This document shows, one piece after another, positions 59,501 through 62,138 of a DNA stretch of 64,000 nucleotides (positions are counted from its first letter, which is position 1; every line of letters begins with the position of its first letter). The DNA comes from Cinnamomum chago (lineage: Eukaryota > Streptophyta > Magnoliopsida > Laurales > Lauraceae). The notes beneath the pieces were generated by a model. The model saw only the letters and a program-made list of their open reading frames with translations, had not been told where the DNA came from and did not search any database. The stretch covers positions 52,720,501 to 52,784,500 of the forward strand of contig CP142452.1 in the NCBI GenBank assembly GCA_038049695.1, in the 5' to 3' direction. A program made the translations under genes and the position numbers.

Positions 59501-62138
59501 GTTACTATCACAGCTCTCAATGCTACTAGCTACCTATTTGGGCTTGAGAGATGTACCATACATTTTCTTCTTCTGTGGGCCCCTTTTGCAAAATCTAAAC
59601 CGTTCAATCTCTTCGGAATGCCTAAAATGGCTATGGGGTCAAATTTGGAAGCGTGATTTATCATGGATCATGAGAAAATGGTAAAATGTATCATCCATTG
59701 ATTCCTCTTAAGATATTTGTAAATCATTGAATGCAGAAAAGGTGCTGTTACAATGCCAAATATTGTAACATAGAGGTCACTGTTTTTTGCTTTGGAACCC
59801 CTACTTTTTGGGTCCTACAATCAAGATCTGATTCAGTTAGTCAGGATTAGAAGGTCCAAAATGACTAGTAGGTCAAATTCCGGCCGTTGATCAGTCATGG
59901 ATTTTGAGATATTTGTGAATAAATTTACACCCTAAAATATCAATTTTTTTATTCATGTGTCCCCCATTTGCAAGATCCGATCTGTTCAAATTCTCCAGAG
60001 AGCGAAGGGTGGCTATCGGGTGAAGGTCAAACCTTGATTTTTCATGGGTTTTGAGAAAGTTGCAAAAATCCTATAACTATTGGATCACACATCCTACATA
60101 TGCTAGGAATCTTCCCGGTTTTCCAAACCTGGAACTCTCTTCAGAAATCTTCTTAGAGGATTTGTTGGATCTAGGAGGAGGGAATCATCTACTTGGAGAA
60201 CTCCTCTCTACTTGCCAAACATGCCCTTAGAGATTGCCTAAAAAAAAAAAGTGCTGAGAGGGGGGTTCCCCTTTTGTTTTCAACAGTTGGTTATTTATTT
60301 TTATTTTATTTTATTTTATTATTATTTTTTTTGTGCTGAAGTGGATGGAGGCGGACAATGGAAAATTTACAAGTGTTTTGGACGAAAATGACCTAATAAA
60401 AATTTCGAACTGATGCAAATGGAGGGTTCTATGTTGTAAATTTTAAAAGGAGGGGCAACATGAAATAAGAGTTTTTGTTCTTAAAAAAAAGTTTTAATAG
60501 TTTCCCCGAAAAGACTAATTTTTAATTAGAACTTAAAAATTAGAACTCTTATTTTAGGAAAATGTTCACGCGTGCGCTGCGAACAGCGCATCCAGTCCGT
60601 TCCAGAGGTGGGACCCACCTTTGCATACACGTGACACATGGTCCGGATGCACAGTGCGCAAGTGTGCAGTGCACTGGAGAATATTGTCCTTCAGACCTTT
60701 AATCTAATTAGCTCTTATTAATTAGACTAGAGTTTCCTAATGGCCTATTAATCTCCCATATAAGCAAAAATGTTTTAACACAAAACACTGAAGGCAAACA
60801 GATTCATATCTCCACATCATTGATATTTCTTCTAAAAATGGGAGAATTGGTCTGAGTAACTGGAGAACATAACCCTATTTATGGCAATGGCAGAAAGAGA
60901 AGGGAATGCTTCTGCCCATGGTCTTTAGCACATCATTTATCTTGCCATAAATAAACCCTAGTTCTTTCCGAAACACAGTAAGTACAGATGATACCCTGAT
61001 TGATATATAACTGCGTTCCAATCTACCCTAGAATGAGCTGTTTTGTCACTCACCTACCACCATTGCCATATTATATGGTATGAACAGAATGCCATGACCT
61101 GTCTTCCCCATTACGAAGTTGCTATAACCACTTCCCTAACAACATAGAACTAACTCTCTGAGGGCCCGTTTGTTTCTCCGTATTGAAATCCCATAGTTCA
61201 TAGTAAGATGAATTCTAATGTAGGAATGTTAAAGAGGTGATGAGTGAAGGATACAAGATGTATATATACTTTCCTTGGATTTTGTTTACTGGGGCAATAG
61301 CTGGGTAATCATTTCCTACCAAATAGGAGTATCTGGAGGCTCTTTATGGACCTTCCCATTACTCAGTCAATTTTAGCTCCTTTGATAGGAAGCCATTGTT
61401 CAGAATTCCTAGGAATTAGTATTAGCAAACAAACAGGCCCAGAACAACCCCAATGTCACAACCATTTTTTAAATTCTGGTTGCAAACTGTTTTCCATTCC
61501 CACCAAATGTTGTGTTTGATTTTCTTAATCATTCCACAATTTATTAATTGATTTATGCTTTTTAGTAAACTATCATTTTCTCCCTCAAAAGATGTGCTAT
61601 GTTTCACCTTTTTTTTTTTTTATTAGTTAGTGCTGTGTTTCTCTGTTGAGTAATGATAGTGATTTTAAAATAACAGATATTATGTACACATTTTGACGCT
61701 CATTACATAAGATGGTTGAGTTAGCTAACAAAATATTCACAGTTATGATTTTGTTTGACCCAGTTTTTCTTGATGTAGAGTGAACAATATTGTTGTAGCA
61801 TATATTGGTTCTTATGACTATTTTTTGAACCACATTTTCGCCTACTACTGTAGCTATTTTAACGCATTGAATGCTTTCAGGATATGATGCTATGTGGTGG
61901 GTCTGATGCAGCAATCATACCAATCGGTATTTATACCTGTCATTCTCTTCTAGATAGGATTTATTACTATTCAATATTAAAAACTGGTTATTGATTTCTA
62001 AACAGATACAAAGCATTGGATTTTTGTGTAATGTTTTTGCATTACATGCTTTGAGCAGGGTTAGGTGGTTTTGTAGCGTGCAGAGCACTTTCACAGAGAA
62101 ATGAAGATCCAACCAAAGCTTCACGACCATGGGATGTT
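3946..62138 (+). CDS. KASII: Plastid 3-oxoacyl-ACP synthase II (KASII), 5' two thirds of a multi-exon gene
   Basis: Condensing enzyme of plastid type II fatty acid synthesis; known role of the family is elongating 16:0-ACP to 18:0-ACP with malonyl-ACP. Seen: seven exons (3946-4339, 21819-22024, 23885-24088, 24675-24785, 24892-24987, 61881-61926, 62059-62138), all with GT donors and AG acceptors, joining in frame to 379 codons without a stop. Residues 1 to about 130 are a Ser/Arg-rich chloroplast transit peptide with the KASII-type start region ([14 protein letters not shown]). The core starts at [15 protein letters not shown]; the nucleophile Cys lies in [10 protein letters not shown] (exon 5); [12 protein letters not shown] and RPWDV follow. 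Plant KASII is about 540-560 residues, so the two catalytic His and the C-terminus lie beyond 64000. The ATG at 3946 was preferred to an in-frame ATG at 3874 because it gives the conserved transit peptide start. Introns 1 and 5 are inflated by transposons. It appears intact and probably expressed. Confidence 0.93.
4350..6370 (+). repeat. Diverged ~320-bp tandem array inside KASII intron 1
   Basis: About seven units start near 4350, 4571, 4886, 5211, 5530, 5851 and 6140. Each repeats the same order: a GGGTTGGGCTACTC start, TTCATTTTATTGTTGTTG, TAATCTTTATTTCTGGGATT, a T-rich tract, TTGATATTTCCC, TTTCATGTTTGAATTAAGC, CATAGTTCATTGC, then an AGAACCCGCTTGGATG-like end. First and last units are partial. 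No ORF and no transposon ends are present. The array starts within a few bases of the intron 1 donor. Confidence 0.85.
6371..7099. other. KASII intron 1, unique part
   Basis: T-rich on the gene strand, as plant introns are. No gene or mobile element was recognised here. Confidence 0.5.
7100..7565 (-). mobile_element. 3' LTR of the older copia element (element A)
   Basis: On the minus strand a polypurine tract (AGCTTGAGGGGCAA) ends at 7566 and is followed at once by TGATACGG, the start of an LTR. The LTR likely ends with ACA at 7100. It lies immediately after the RNase H end of element A. No matching 5' LTR is present, because the 5' part of the element is missing. Confidence 0.65.
7566..8324 (-). 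pseudogene. Copia RT/RNase H fragment of element A (3' part)
   Basis: Minus-strand translation gives the copia order [18 protein letters not shown], then [17 protein letters not shown], and ends with a [18 protein letters not shown]-type RNase H C-terminus. Frameshifts and stops break it. At 8325 it is interrupted by the LTR of the younger copia and resumes at 18240, so both pieces belong to one older insertion. Confidence 0.8.
8330..10050 (-). repeat. 3' LTR of copia element B
   Basis: 1721 bp, minus-strand ends TGACTTTATATGG and CCAACA. Carries three copies of AGAAGTCTCACTTC (about 8885, 8938 and 8986), where the other LTR has one. Confidence 0.9.
10068..10373 (-). pseudogene. Copia element B RNase H, C-terminal part
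   Basis: Minus-strand translation has [15 protein letters not shown] followed by the [20 protein letters not shown] region and [14 protein letters not shown], the usual C-terminal copia RNase H block. It is out of frame with the upstream RT segment, so the polyprotein is broken here. Confidence 0.85.
10457..11380 (-). pseudogene. Copia element B reverse transcriptase and RNase H start
   Basis: 307-codon open segment. Motifs in order: [11 protein letters not shown] (about residues 21-31), LKQASWNWN, the catalytic YVDD (about 109-112), [37 protein letters not shown], and [18 protein letters not shown] at the RNase H start. This is the best preserved part of the element, but neighbouring segments are shifted in frame, so no full polyprotein can be made. 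Confidence 0.9.
11432..11908 (-). pseudogene. Copia element B integrase-RT linker and RT N-terminus
   Basis: Minus-strand ORF with [16 protein letters not shown] and [14 protein letters not shown], the standard start of copia RT, preceded by the acidic, proline-rich linker that follows integrase. Frameshifted against the downstream RT. Confidence 0.85.
12074..12843 (-). pseudogene. Copia element B GAG-pre-integrase and integrase core
   Basis: Two overlapping minus-strand frames. The upstream one has [11 protein letters not shown] (zinc-binding pre-integrase motif). The downstream one has [12 protein letters not shown] with the first catalytic Asp, [18 protein letters not shown] with the second, and [19 protein letters not shown] with the Glu. 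A frameshift near 12560 separates them. Confidence 0.88.
12850..13150 (-). pseudogene. Copia element B zinc knuckle and protease remnant
   Basis: Minus-strand fragments read [14 protein letters not shown] (a CX2CX4HX4C-like nucleocapsid knuckle) around 13110-13140, and an [14 protein letters not shown]-like retropepsin region around 12960-13005. Frames are broken between them. Confidence 0.6.
13153..13937 (-). pseudogene. Copia element B gag, broken, with a poly-G/poly-C expansion
   Basis: N-terminal frame 13937-13578 has [19 protein letters not shown] (copia gag). It then runs into a run of prolines encoded by the G tract at 13743-13770 (C on this strand). The second frame 13533-13153 has the gag middle ([20 protein letters not shown], then [14 protein letters not shown]). 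The tract and a frameshift inactivate it. Confidence 0.85.
14883..15062. mobile_element. TRIM-type solo LTR (180 bp)
   Basis: Starts TGTGACGCTCCGGAGTCCCA and ends GGGGCGTTACA, with a perfect 5-bp TSD CTTTG (14878-14882 and 15063-15067). The CCCACATCGAC start and AAAGCGGACAATAT core are typical of small plant TRIM LTRs. It inserted into the untranslated leader of element B. Confidence 0.8.
15737..18234 (-). repeat. 5' LTR of copia element B, split by a MITE
   Basis: Same sequence as 8330-10050 apart from the MITE at 16108-16993 and loss of about 110 bp with two of the three short repeats near 17165. PBS follows two bases after its minus-strand end. Confidence 0.9.
16108..16993. mobile_element. 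PIF/Harbinger-like MITE in the element B LTR
   Basis: 886-bp insertion absent from the sister LTR, so its borders are known. TIRs are AGGCACGTTCAGTAAA and, inverted, GGGCACGTTTGGCAAA. TAA is duplicated at 16105-16107 and 16994-16996. Subterminal inverted GAGGATT motifs are present. There is no transposase. A 20-base G tract lies at 16830-16849. Confidence 0.88.
18240..18880 (-). pseudogene. Copia element A RT fragment with a 250-bp tandem duplication
   Basis: Minus-strand reading gives [16 protein letters not shown] followed by [17 protein letters not shown], the RT C-terminal half of element A, continuing into 8324 across the element B insertion. The segment 18383-18632 is repeated at about 18633-18876 with high identity. 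Nothing upstream of this RT part survives. Confidence 0.75.
19941..20016 (-). mobile_element. Severely truncated LINE 3' tail
   Basis: About 75 bp with a T12 tract at its left side, i.e. a poly-A tail on the minus strand. The minus-strand end ACAAGTTACCATTTC-polyA is typical of plant L1 3' ends. It is flanked by about 16 bp direct repeats (TTCTCCCTTCTCCTTT) at about 19925-19940 and 20017-20033, the mark of target-primed reverse transcription. Confidence 0.7.
20470..20690 (+). pseudogene. Gypsy gag relic
   Basis: Reads [20 protein letters not shown], then [19 protein letters not shown], the retrotransposon gag domain pattern, with an in-frame TAG before EAIRMERTV. It is the only clear protein remnant of the small gypsy element. 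Confidence 0.6.
20844..21176 (+). pseudogene. 3' open frame of the small gypsy element, function unknown
   Basis: 110 codons ending at the 3' LTR start; the last residues ([14 protein letters not shown]) come from the polypurine tract. I do not recognise the protein. It may be a non-coding 3' region that happens to be open, or a remnant of a deleted pol. Confidence 0.3.
21527..21818. other. End of KASII intron 1
   Basis: T-rich intron sequence leading to the exon 2 acceptor TTGTAG. No other feature seen. Confidence 0.5.
21819..22024 (+). CDS. KASII: KASII exon 2 (core N-terminus)
   Basis: Acceptor TTGTAG|GA completes the split Gly codon. It encodes a Lys/Glu-rich linker, then [15 protein letters not shown] and [18 protein letters not shown], ending FDCSHFPT. 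The donor is ACG|GTACAT, phase 0. Confidence 0.93.
22025..23884. other. KASII intron 2
   Basis: 1.86 kb with GT-AG ends. Contains short GAAATC/TTTTCC-rich patches around 22266-22490 and 23480-23660 that suggest decayed repeats, but no defined ends or coding regions. Confidence 0.6.
23885..24088 (+). CDS. KASII: KASII exon 3
   Basis: 68 codons between CTGTAG|CGA and AAG|GTACAG. It encodes RIAGEI, then [20 protein letters not shown] and [13 protein letters not shown], typical of the ketoacyl-synthase N-terminal domain. Confidence 0.95.
24089..24674. other. KASII intron 3
   Basis: 586-bp GT-AG intron with long T tracts near 24384-24410. No other feature seen. Confidence 0.7.
24675..24785 (+). 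CDS. KASII: KASII exon 4
   Basis: 37 codons between GCAG|GTG and TTG|GTAAGC. It encodes [20 protein letters not shown] and the nearly invariant [16 protein letters not shown]. Confidence 0.95.
24892..24987 (+). CDS. KASII: KASII exon 5 (active-site cysteine)
   Basis: 32 codons between TGCAG|AAA and GCT|GTAAGT. It carries [18 protein letters not shown], which includes the nucleophilic Cys of the Cys-His-His triad. The first codon is Lys, where Gly is usual in the KASII proteins I know (DLGWMG). The donor opens the 36.9-kb intron 5. Confidence 0.94.
24988..26094. other. KASII intron 5, left native part
   Basis: About 1.1 kb with no recognised gene. It ends in a TA microsatellite (about 26073-26092), which marks the MITE insertion point. 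Confidence 0.5.
26111..26393 (+). repeat. 5' LTR of copia element C
   Basis: 283 bp, TGTTAAATAGG...CTTGTCA, followed directly by the Met-tRNA primer site. Confidence 0.97.
27044..28816 (+). CDS. Copia element C gag, protease and first part of integrase
   Basis: 590 codons from an ATG near the PBS leader. Gag domain first ([20 protein letters not shown]), then two zinc knuckles of CX2CX4HX4C type ([14 protein letters not shown] at about 27743 and [14 protein letters not shown] at about 27797), the protease motif [11 protein letters not shown] (about 28050), a pre-integrase [18 protein letters not shown], and the integrase start LVHSDVWG and [17 protein letters not shown] with two catalytic Asp. 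The frame ends wrongly after an eight-T run (28773-28780) containing one base too many. It then continues in the next frame. The protein makes the virus-like particle and integration machinery of the element. Confidence 0.92.
   Translation: MEKSEVTLIKFTGKNYPAWSFQFQIYLEAKELWGFVSGTDPKPTEDEKKISSWHTKDAKIKSWILGSVEPHLIMNLKPYSTSKAMWEYLKKVYHQDNSARQFHLECAITEYAQGTLSVQDYYSGFLTLWSEYDSIKYADVADNVLTVIQDLQASSHRDQFLMKLRNEYESVRSALMNRMPLPSLDVCLNELLREEQRIATSAHIAQQKTETYSVAFSANKASQPPPRDLSKTQCYSCQKFGHIATQCKQKVCSYCKKSGHIISECRRRPQRPQSQTPQYQPPLAYVASSDLPAPTSAPSQPGPSSSLTPELVQQMIVNALSAFGLSGISPPSSTWFLDSGASNHMTFSSAPLSNVQSYNGPLQIQTANGGHIPITAVGDIPGPIPLKNVYLCPNLTSNLLSVGQLVENQCNISFSSSGCVVQDQMSGKEIARGPKCGRLFPLDFSKISRNQFDNNVFCFSLRDNCRLWHNRLGHPNSKALSLMLNSGLLNKSIGLSSCVPFDCATCKLGKSKTLPFPHSTSLTTQAFDLVHSDVWGIAPALSHAHYKYFVTFIDDFSRFTWVYFLHSKSDVFNVFKIFFSLCRESIFHLH
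28701..29786 (+). CDS. Copia element C integrase, second part, and RT linker
   Basis: Real coding from about 28780. It carries [16 protein letters not shown] and [20 protein letters not shown] (integrase Glu), [20 protein letters not shown], then a Pro/Ser-rich linker ending NHTWDIV. The frame is lost at a C4 run (29702-29705) that has one C more than needed; the RT continues in the third frame. Confidence 0.92.
   Translation: MMISVGSHGSTFCIQNLMFLMFLKFFLAYVENQFSTCIKILRSDSGGEYVSSDFQRFLQHKGIISQRTCPYTPQQNGIAERKNRHLLDVTRSLLLESSVPTRFWVEALATAAHLINRMPSTSIENQSPYYRLYKTSPSYDDLHVFGSTCFVHLPPSERTKLTAQSAQCVFLGYAPFQKGFLCYDPRIRRFRTSRNVVFFEHQYFFQKHLDPPDPSSLVSLPGFSDDTSVVRFNPNFVYHRRNREAHPRDPPSDLHPASSPPPALGPSGQPSLRRSTRISVPPDRYGFSHTSLMATLSSSSIPQSYSQAVQDTCWNKAMQDELAALEKNHTWDIVPSCGCQTYWLQVDLFSQVKIRWHSRSV
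29698..31131 (+). CDS. Copia element C reverse transcriptase and RNase H
   Basis: Open from about 29700 to the polypurine tract. RT motifs: [65 protein letters not shown], catalytic YVDD in [41 protein letters not shown]. RNase [82 protein letters not shown]. There are no internal stops. If the two upstream homopolymer shifts are sequencing errors, the element is a single intact polyprotein. Confidence 0.94.
   Translation: MSPPVGVKPIGCKWIFSLKLKSDGTLDRYKARLVALGNRQEYGIDYDETFAPVAKMTTVRIILAVAAAQSWPLYQMDVKNAFLHGDLKEDVYMRLPPGSSSGKGMVAKLRRSLYGLKQAPRAWFEKFQDTLLHLDFHPSQYDPSMFLHHAPSGITVLLVYVDDIVITGPNAQMIQALQASLHQTFQMKDLGPLHYFLGLEVHQSTKGIVLNQHKYTVDLIDLAGLTASAPVDTPVELNVKLSKEEGDLLPDPTPYRQLVGSLIYLTITRPDISYAVNLMSQFMTAPRHLHLAAVRRIIRYLIRTPTRGLFFPSNNPLSLRAYSDADWAGCPDTRRSTTGWCMFLGDSLISWKCKKHDKVSKSSTEAEYRAMSAACSEILWLRGLLSDIGFPADGATPLYADNTSAIRITENPIFHERTKHIEVDCHFIRDEFKRNVISLPHVSTELQIADILTKGLPRPRHQFLVGKLMLVDSPASI
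31139..31421 (+). repeat. 3' LTR of copia element C
   Basis: 283 bp, identical by eye to the 5' LTR, immediately after the G-rich polypurine tract. Confidence 0.97.
31535..31860. other. Possible organelle DNA insertion around trnH
   Basis: The AT-rich flanks of the trnH look unlike the adjoining MITEs and transposons and may be the trnH-psbA spacer side (right) and the inverted-repeat junction side (left) of a plastid genome. That is inference; only the tRNA itself is recognised. Confidence 0.35.
31647..31722 (-). tRNA. trnH-GUG: tRNA-His(GUG), organelle type, in nuclear DNA
   Basis: Minus strand starts GGCGGATGTAGCCAAGTGG and ends CGTCATTCGCC plus a C discriminator, essentially the plastid trnH-GUG. 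Stems form: acceptor GGCGGAT/ATTCGCC, anticodon stem GTGGA/TCCAC around TTGTGAA (anticodon GTG, plus strand 31685-31687), and T arm GCGGG-TTCAATT-CCCGT. No CCA is encoded. It is most simply part of an old plastid (or plastid-derived mitochondrial) insertion in KASII intron 5, and probably not used as a nuclear tRNA gene. Confidence 0.85.
31885..32035. mobile_element. Foldback MITE copy 2
   Basis: 151 bp that folds on itself: GTGAGAGTTACTCTCAT near the left end and CGTGAGAGTAACTCTTAC near the right, outer ends GGAGGTGCTCCC and GAGCATCTCCC. The GGGGGCCCTCACATCC core is shared with copies 1 and 3. It sits between (TA)n runs on both sides. No coding capacity. Confidence 0.8.
32036..32440. other. 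Unclassified segment between TA microsatellites
   Basis: Begins after TATATATA with GCGCTACACAGCACTAGG and ends before TATACATATATA. Contains family-like phrases (GGGCGGTTTTTAGG, GGGGCGTTTTTGAG) but I could not pair terminal inverted repeats. No ORF of note. Confidence 0.35.
32427..32520. repeat. Compound palindromic microsatellite
   Basis: (TA)n, then (TC)n from about 32445, (TA)n from about 32461, then (GA)n to 32520. The CT and GA tracts are complementary, so the run can form one long hairpin. Confidence 0.9.
32521..33160. other. Intron 5 sequence, no gene assigned
   Basis: Contains an exon-like GC-richer patch at about 32800-32960 without a recognised protein, and repeated ACCTG/GGGTCAG phrases at 33040-33120. 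I can assign neither. Confidence 0.35.
33165..33720 (+). other. Gene-start-like sequence (possible captured promoter and leader)
   Basis: A TATAAAT box (about 33178) is followed 25-30 bp later by GAAGCCCTAGC, a CT-rich leader and a good splice donor CCAG|GTAATA (about 33375). A T-rich intron-like stretch with many GATTAGGG/GTTTGATT phrases follows. There is no long ORF. It looks like a displaced 5' end of a plant gene, but identity is unknown. Confidence 0.35.
33840..34133 (+). pseudogene. 3' end of a degraded LINE (RNase H remnant plus poly-A)
   Basis: Translation with breaks gives a non-LTR RNase H end: [16 protein letters not shown], then [15 protein letters not shown], close to the usual EANGMADxLAKxG motif. 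After about 170 bp of 3' UTR an A9 tract ends the copy near 34133. No target duplication was resolved. Confidence 0.65.
35257..35640 (+). pseudogene. Copia element D gag remnant
   Basis: Starts [20 protein letters not shown] followed by WAHLM, the standard copia gag N-terminus, then breaks at a T-run frameshift near 35332 and at stops. Later [20 protein letters not shown] fits the gag middle in another frame. Confidence 0.7.
36800..37087 (+). pseudogene. Copia element D RT N-terminus
   Basis: Broken reading with [20 protein letters not shown], a YDGSIYNL stretch and [17 protein letters not shown], the first RT motifs. It stops where element E inserted (TSD CTCAT 37083-37087). Confidence 0.75.
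38106..38690 (+). pseudogene. Copia element E gag with internal deletion
   Basis: Starts at the ATG in GATGGAAAAAAT-like context with [20 protein letters not shown], then several stops. The reading jumps from RQFHL directly to [19 protein letters not shown], missing about 90 residues present in element C. Two knuckles follow ([14 protein letters not shown] and [11 protein letters not shown]). Confidence 0.82.
38950..40203 (+). pseudogene. Copia element E protease and integrase
   Basis: Protease region [12 protein letters not shown], where the catalytic DSG has become DFG, then [20 protein letters not shown], pre-integrase [10 protein letters not shown], integrase [27 protein letters not shown] and [19 protein letters not shown], with stops between. 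It ends at [12 protein letters not shown]. Confidence 0.83.
40250..40505 (+). pseudogene. Copia element E RNase H tail
   Basis: [40 protein letters not shown], then a frameshifted [14 protein letters not shown]. It follows the integrase end almost directly; the whole RT domain has been deleted between about 40203 and 40250. Confidence 0.85.
40761..41198 (+). pseudogene. Copia element D RT middle part
   Basis: Broken frames give [26 protein letters not shown] and [18 protein letters not shown]. The YVDD region has decayed. Interrupted at 41199 by a hAT. Confidence 0.75.
41199..41898. mobile_element. Non-autonomous hAT transposon (700 bp)
   Basis: Ends CATGGATGAAAATAGCG and, inverted, CAAGGATGAAAATAGCG; perfect 8-bp TSD GTCCTGAG (41191-41198 and 41899-41906). 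Subterminal regions are full of CGTAGCGG/CCGCTACG motifs. Its right part matches the left end of the autonomous-type hAT at 42676 (inverse orientation), so it is a deletion derivative of that family. Inserted in copia element D. Confidence 0.93.
41959..42304 (+). repeat. 5' LTR of gypsy element G
   Basis: 346 bp, TGATGCAGG...GTGTCA, followed by the primer-binding site. Confidence 0.88.
43223..46423 (-). CDS. hAT transposase, multi-exon, with one frameshift
   Basis: Transposase that binds the TIRs and cuts and rejoins the element. First block 46423-45428: BED zinc finger ([20 protein letters not shown]), acidic linker, Ser/Arg-rich region, then [14 protein letters not shown] and [20 protein letters not shown]. 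Second block 45486-44965 in another frame: [58 protein letters not shown]. Third block 44968-44786 and a small one near 44650-44520 (PEFYYRN). Last block 44269-43223: hAT C-terminal dimerisation domain ([35 protein letters not shown]) and a 200-residue Gly/Ser/Tyr/Gln-rich tail. The frame change falls on a (TA)n tract near 45440-45456; introns probably separate the later blocks. Possibly inactive as read. Confidence 0.85.
46573..47600 (-). repeat. Tandem ~152-bp array in the hAT 5' region
   Basis: Six full units and one partial, starting near 46573, 46735, 46890, 47042, 47196, 47344 and 47497. Each holds AATAAATCCGAAAATAAAAA, then GATCTATGGGAAACATAGATC and TTTCATGGGTTGTCCATGAG. GATCTATG-GGAAA-CATAGATC is an 8-bp inverted repeat; CCATGA also pairs with TCATGG. 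The array lies just upstream (minus sense) of the transposase start. Confidence 0.9.
48290..48354. mobile_element. Relic end of another hAT of the same family
   Basis: CTGCTACGTAGCGTTTTGG, then CCACTATTTTTATCCTTGG: the same subterminal motif and an inverted copy of the family TIR with one change. Its other end and TSD are not found. Confidence 0.65.
48355..49339 (+). other. Gypsy element G leader and start of gag
   Basis: C-rich untranslated leader (48360-48890), a 35-bp tandem duplication at about 48895-48965 (GGCAAGGCAGCCTAATGGGC twice), then a gag start near 49072 with [19 protein letters not shown]. It is interrupted at 49340 by a hAT. Confidence 0.6.
49340..51249. mobile_element. Non-autonomous hAT transposon (1.9 kb)
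   Basis: Ends CAAGGATGTAAATAGCCACG and, inverted, CAAGGATGAAAATAGCGG; perfect 8-bp TSD GACGAGAT (49332-49339, 51250-51257). Subterminal CGTAGCGG motifs. No transposase; the inside holds unrelated AT-rich sequence and a further nested element (50329-50895). Same family as 41199-41898 and 42676-48077. Inserted in gypsy gag. Confidence 0.93.
50329..50895. mobile_element. Foldback MITE copy 3 with an LTR-like insert
   Basis: Outer ends GGGAGATGCTCT and, inverted, GGGAGATGCTCC, in TA microsatellites on both sides. The MITE core (50774-50895) matches copies 1 and 2. Between the arms, about 50340-50772 runs TGCAGGACAG...CGCATCA and looks like a solo LTR, but a TSD is not clear. Confidence 0.6.
51258..52180 (+). 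pseudogene. Gypsy element G gag
   Basis: [20 protein letters not shown], then WINTL and, frameshifted, EDYFEW; later a knuckle [17 protein letters not shown] in which the last Cys is lost. Multiple stops. It continues the gag frame from 49339 across the hAT insertion. Confidence 0.75.
52300..52760 (+). pseudogene. Gypsy element G protease region
   Basis: [20 protein letters not shown] followed by [12 protein letters not shown] is the conserved block downstream of the retropepsin active site; the DTG/DSG active site itself is not recognisable. Frames break before and after. Confidence 0.65.
52760..54183 (+). pseudogene. Gypsy element G reverse transcriptase and RNase H
   Basis: [82 protein letters not shown], then after a frameshift [10 protein letters not shown] (YFDD instead of YLDD). 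RNase [45 protein letters not shown], then after a stop [18 protein letters not shown]. Interrupted at 54184 by a TIR element. Confidence 0.9.
54184..55284. mobile_element. Unclassified TIR element (1.1 kb), possibly carrying a gene fragment
   Basis: Left end CATAGTTGTTAAAATCGTA, right end inverted CATGGTTGTCAAATCGTG; subterminal repeats of CGATTCG/CGTACGATTC type. Flanks ATTCTGAT and ATCATGAT may be a decayed 8-bp duplication, so hAT-like is possible. Removing it rejoins the gypsy polyprotein. The inside has a GA-rich, exon-like stretch before a splice-donor-like CCAG|GTATGC at about 54655. Confidence 0.7.
55285..55457 (+). pseudogene. Gypsy element G integrase N-terminus, first part
   Basis: Reads AFAKIFSM.. 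in one frame and [20 protein letters not shown] then [10 protein letters not shown] in another, the zinc-binding HHCC region that opens gypsy integrase. Cut by a solo LTR after GGG. Confidence 0.7.
55458..57182 (+). mobile_element. Solo LTR of a long-LTR gypsy-like element
   Basis: 1725 bp from TGATAGGTGC to GCGTACCA, TSD GATGT/GATGC (55453-55457, 57183-57187). The end phrase GGGATCGACCTCGTACTTAC and a nearby ACACTACATAGTG resemble the 3' part of Athila/Tat-group LTRs (inference). No coding region. Removal joins the two halves of the gypsy integrase. Contains spaced TATGCCATGC repeats. Confidence 0.72.
57183..58100 (+). pseudogene. Gypsy element G integrase
   Basis: Broken frames: [20 protein letters not shown] (zinc-binding Cys pair), [20 protein letters not shown] (catalytic core), [17 protein letters not shown] (catalytic Glu region), [14 protein letters not shown]. 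Several stops. Confidence 0.85.
58200..58446 (+). pseudogene. Chromodomain-like C-terminus of gypsy element G integrase
   Basis: Across frames: [34 protein letters not shown], then W.T and LDLYKRYQ, which is the chromodomain layout of chromoviruses. In that family the domain steers integration to marked chromatin. Followed by the polypurine tract and LTR. Confidence 0.65.
58447..58818 (+). repeat. 3' LTR of gypsy element G
   Basis: 372 bp, TGATGCAAG...TGCGTCA, alignable with the 5' LTR but with clear substitutions and a short extra stretch near 58780. Confidence 0.88.
58824..59500 (+). pseudogene. Copia element D RT end and RNase H
   Basis: Broken frames give [20 protein letters not shown], then [34 protein letters not shown] and DCHFF, i.e. 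the end of RT and RNase H. It joins the RT piece ending at 41953 once the gypsy is removed. A purine-rich TTTGGGCTTGAGAG tract (about 59538-59550) precedes the LTR. Confidence 0.78.
59571..60233. mobile_element. Probable MITE, right end GCCAAACATGCCC
   Basis: Ends GCCAAACATGCCC-TTA, like the right end of the MITE at 16108-16993, and the interior uses the same phrases (CAT GGAT, GAGATATTTG, AAACCGTTCAAT). The left end near GGGCCCCTTTTGCAAAA pairs only loosely. It cuts off the 3' LTR of copia element D. Confidence 0.45.
60234..61163. other. KASII intron 5, right native part
   Basis: AT-rich, no gene. A GC-rich patch at 60565-60680 has repeated GTGCGC/GCGCA and CATCCGGACC-type phrases in inverted order, which may be another decayed small transposon. 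Confidence 0.4.
61164..61441. mobile_element. MITE with GGGCCCGTTTGTTT ends
   Basis: Left GGGCCCGTTTGTTTCTCCG and right (inverted) TGGGCCTGTTTGTTTGCTAA pair over about 14 bp; CCTAGGAATTAGTATT near the right mirrors AGTAAGATGAATTCTAAT near the left. No ORF; target duplication not clear. Confidence 0.6.
61881..61926 (+). CDS. KASII: KASII exon 6
   Basis: 46-nt micro-exon encoding [15 protein letters not shown] plus the first base of a Gly codon. The acceptor is TTTCAG|GAT and the donor ATCG|GTATTT. It continues the protein directly from exon 5, 36.9 kb upstream. Confidence 0.93.
62059..62138 (+). CDS. KASII: KASII exon 7
   Basis: 80 nt, acceptor GAGCAG|GG, encoding [20 protein letters not shown] then ASRPWDV; donor GTT|GTACGT, phase 0. 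The next expected block (NRDGFVMGEGAG) was not found before 64000, so intron 7 continues past the window. Confidence 0.92.

Larger units (their letters stand above)
34277..59570 (+). mobile_element. Old Ty1/copia element D, spread by later insertions
   Basis: 5' LTR 34277-34423 (TGTGCCATAC...GTTTCA), PBS TGGTATTCAGCGCC at 34424, gag from 35257, RT pieces at 36800-37087, 40761-41198 and 41907-41953, RT/RNase H at 58824-59500, and a 3' LTR start at 59552 (TGTACCATACATTTTC) cut short. The pieces are contiguous when the copia at 37088-40755, the hAT at 41199-41898 and the gypsy at 41959-58818 are removed, each with its TSD. The coding sequence is heavily decayed and integrase is mostly gone. Confidence 0.8.
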
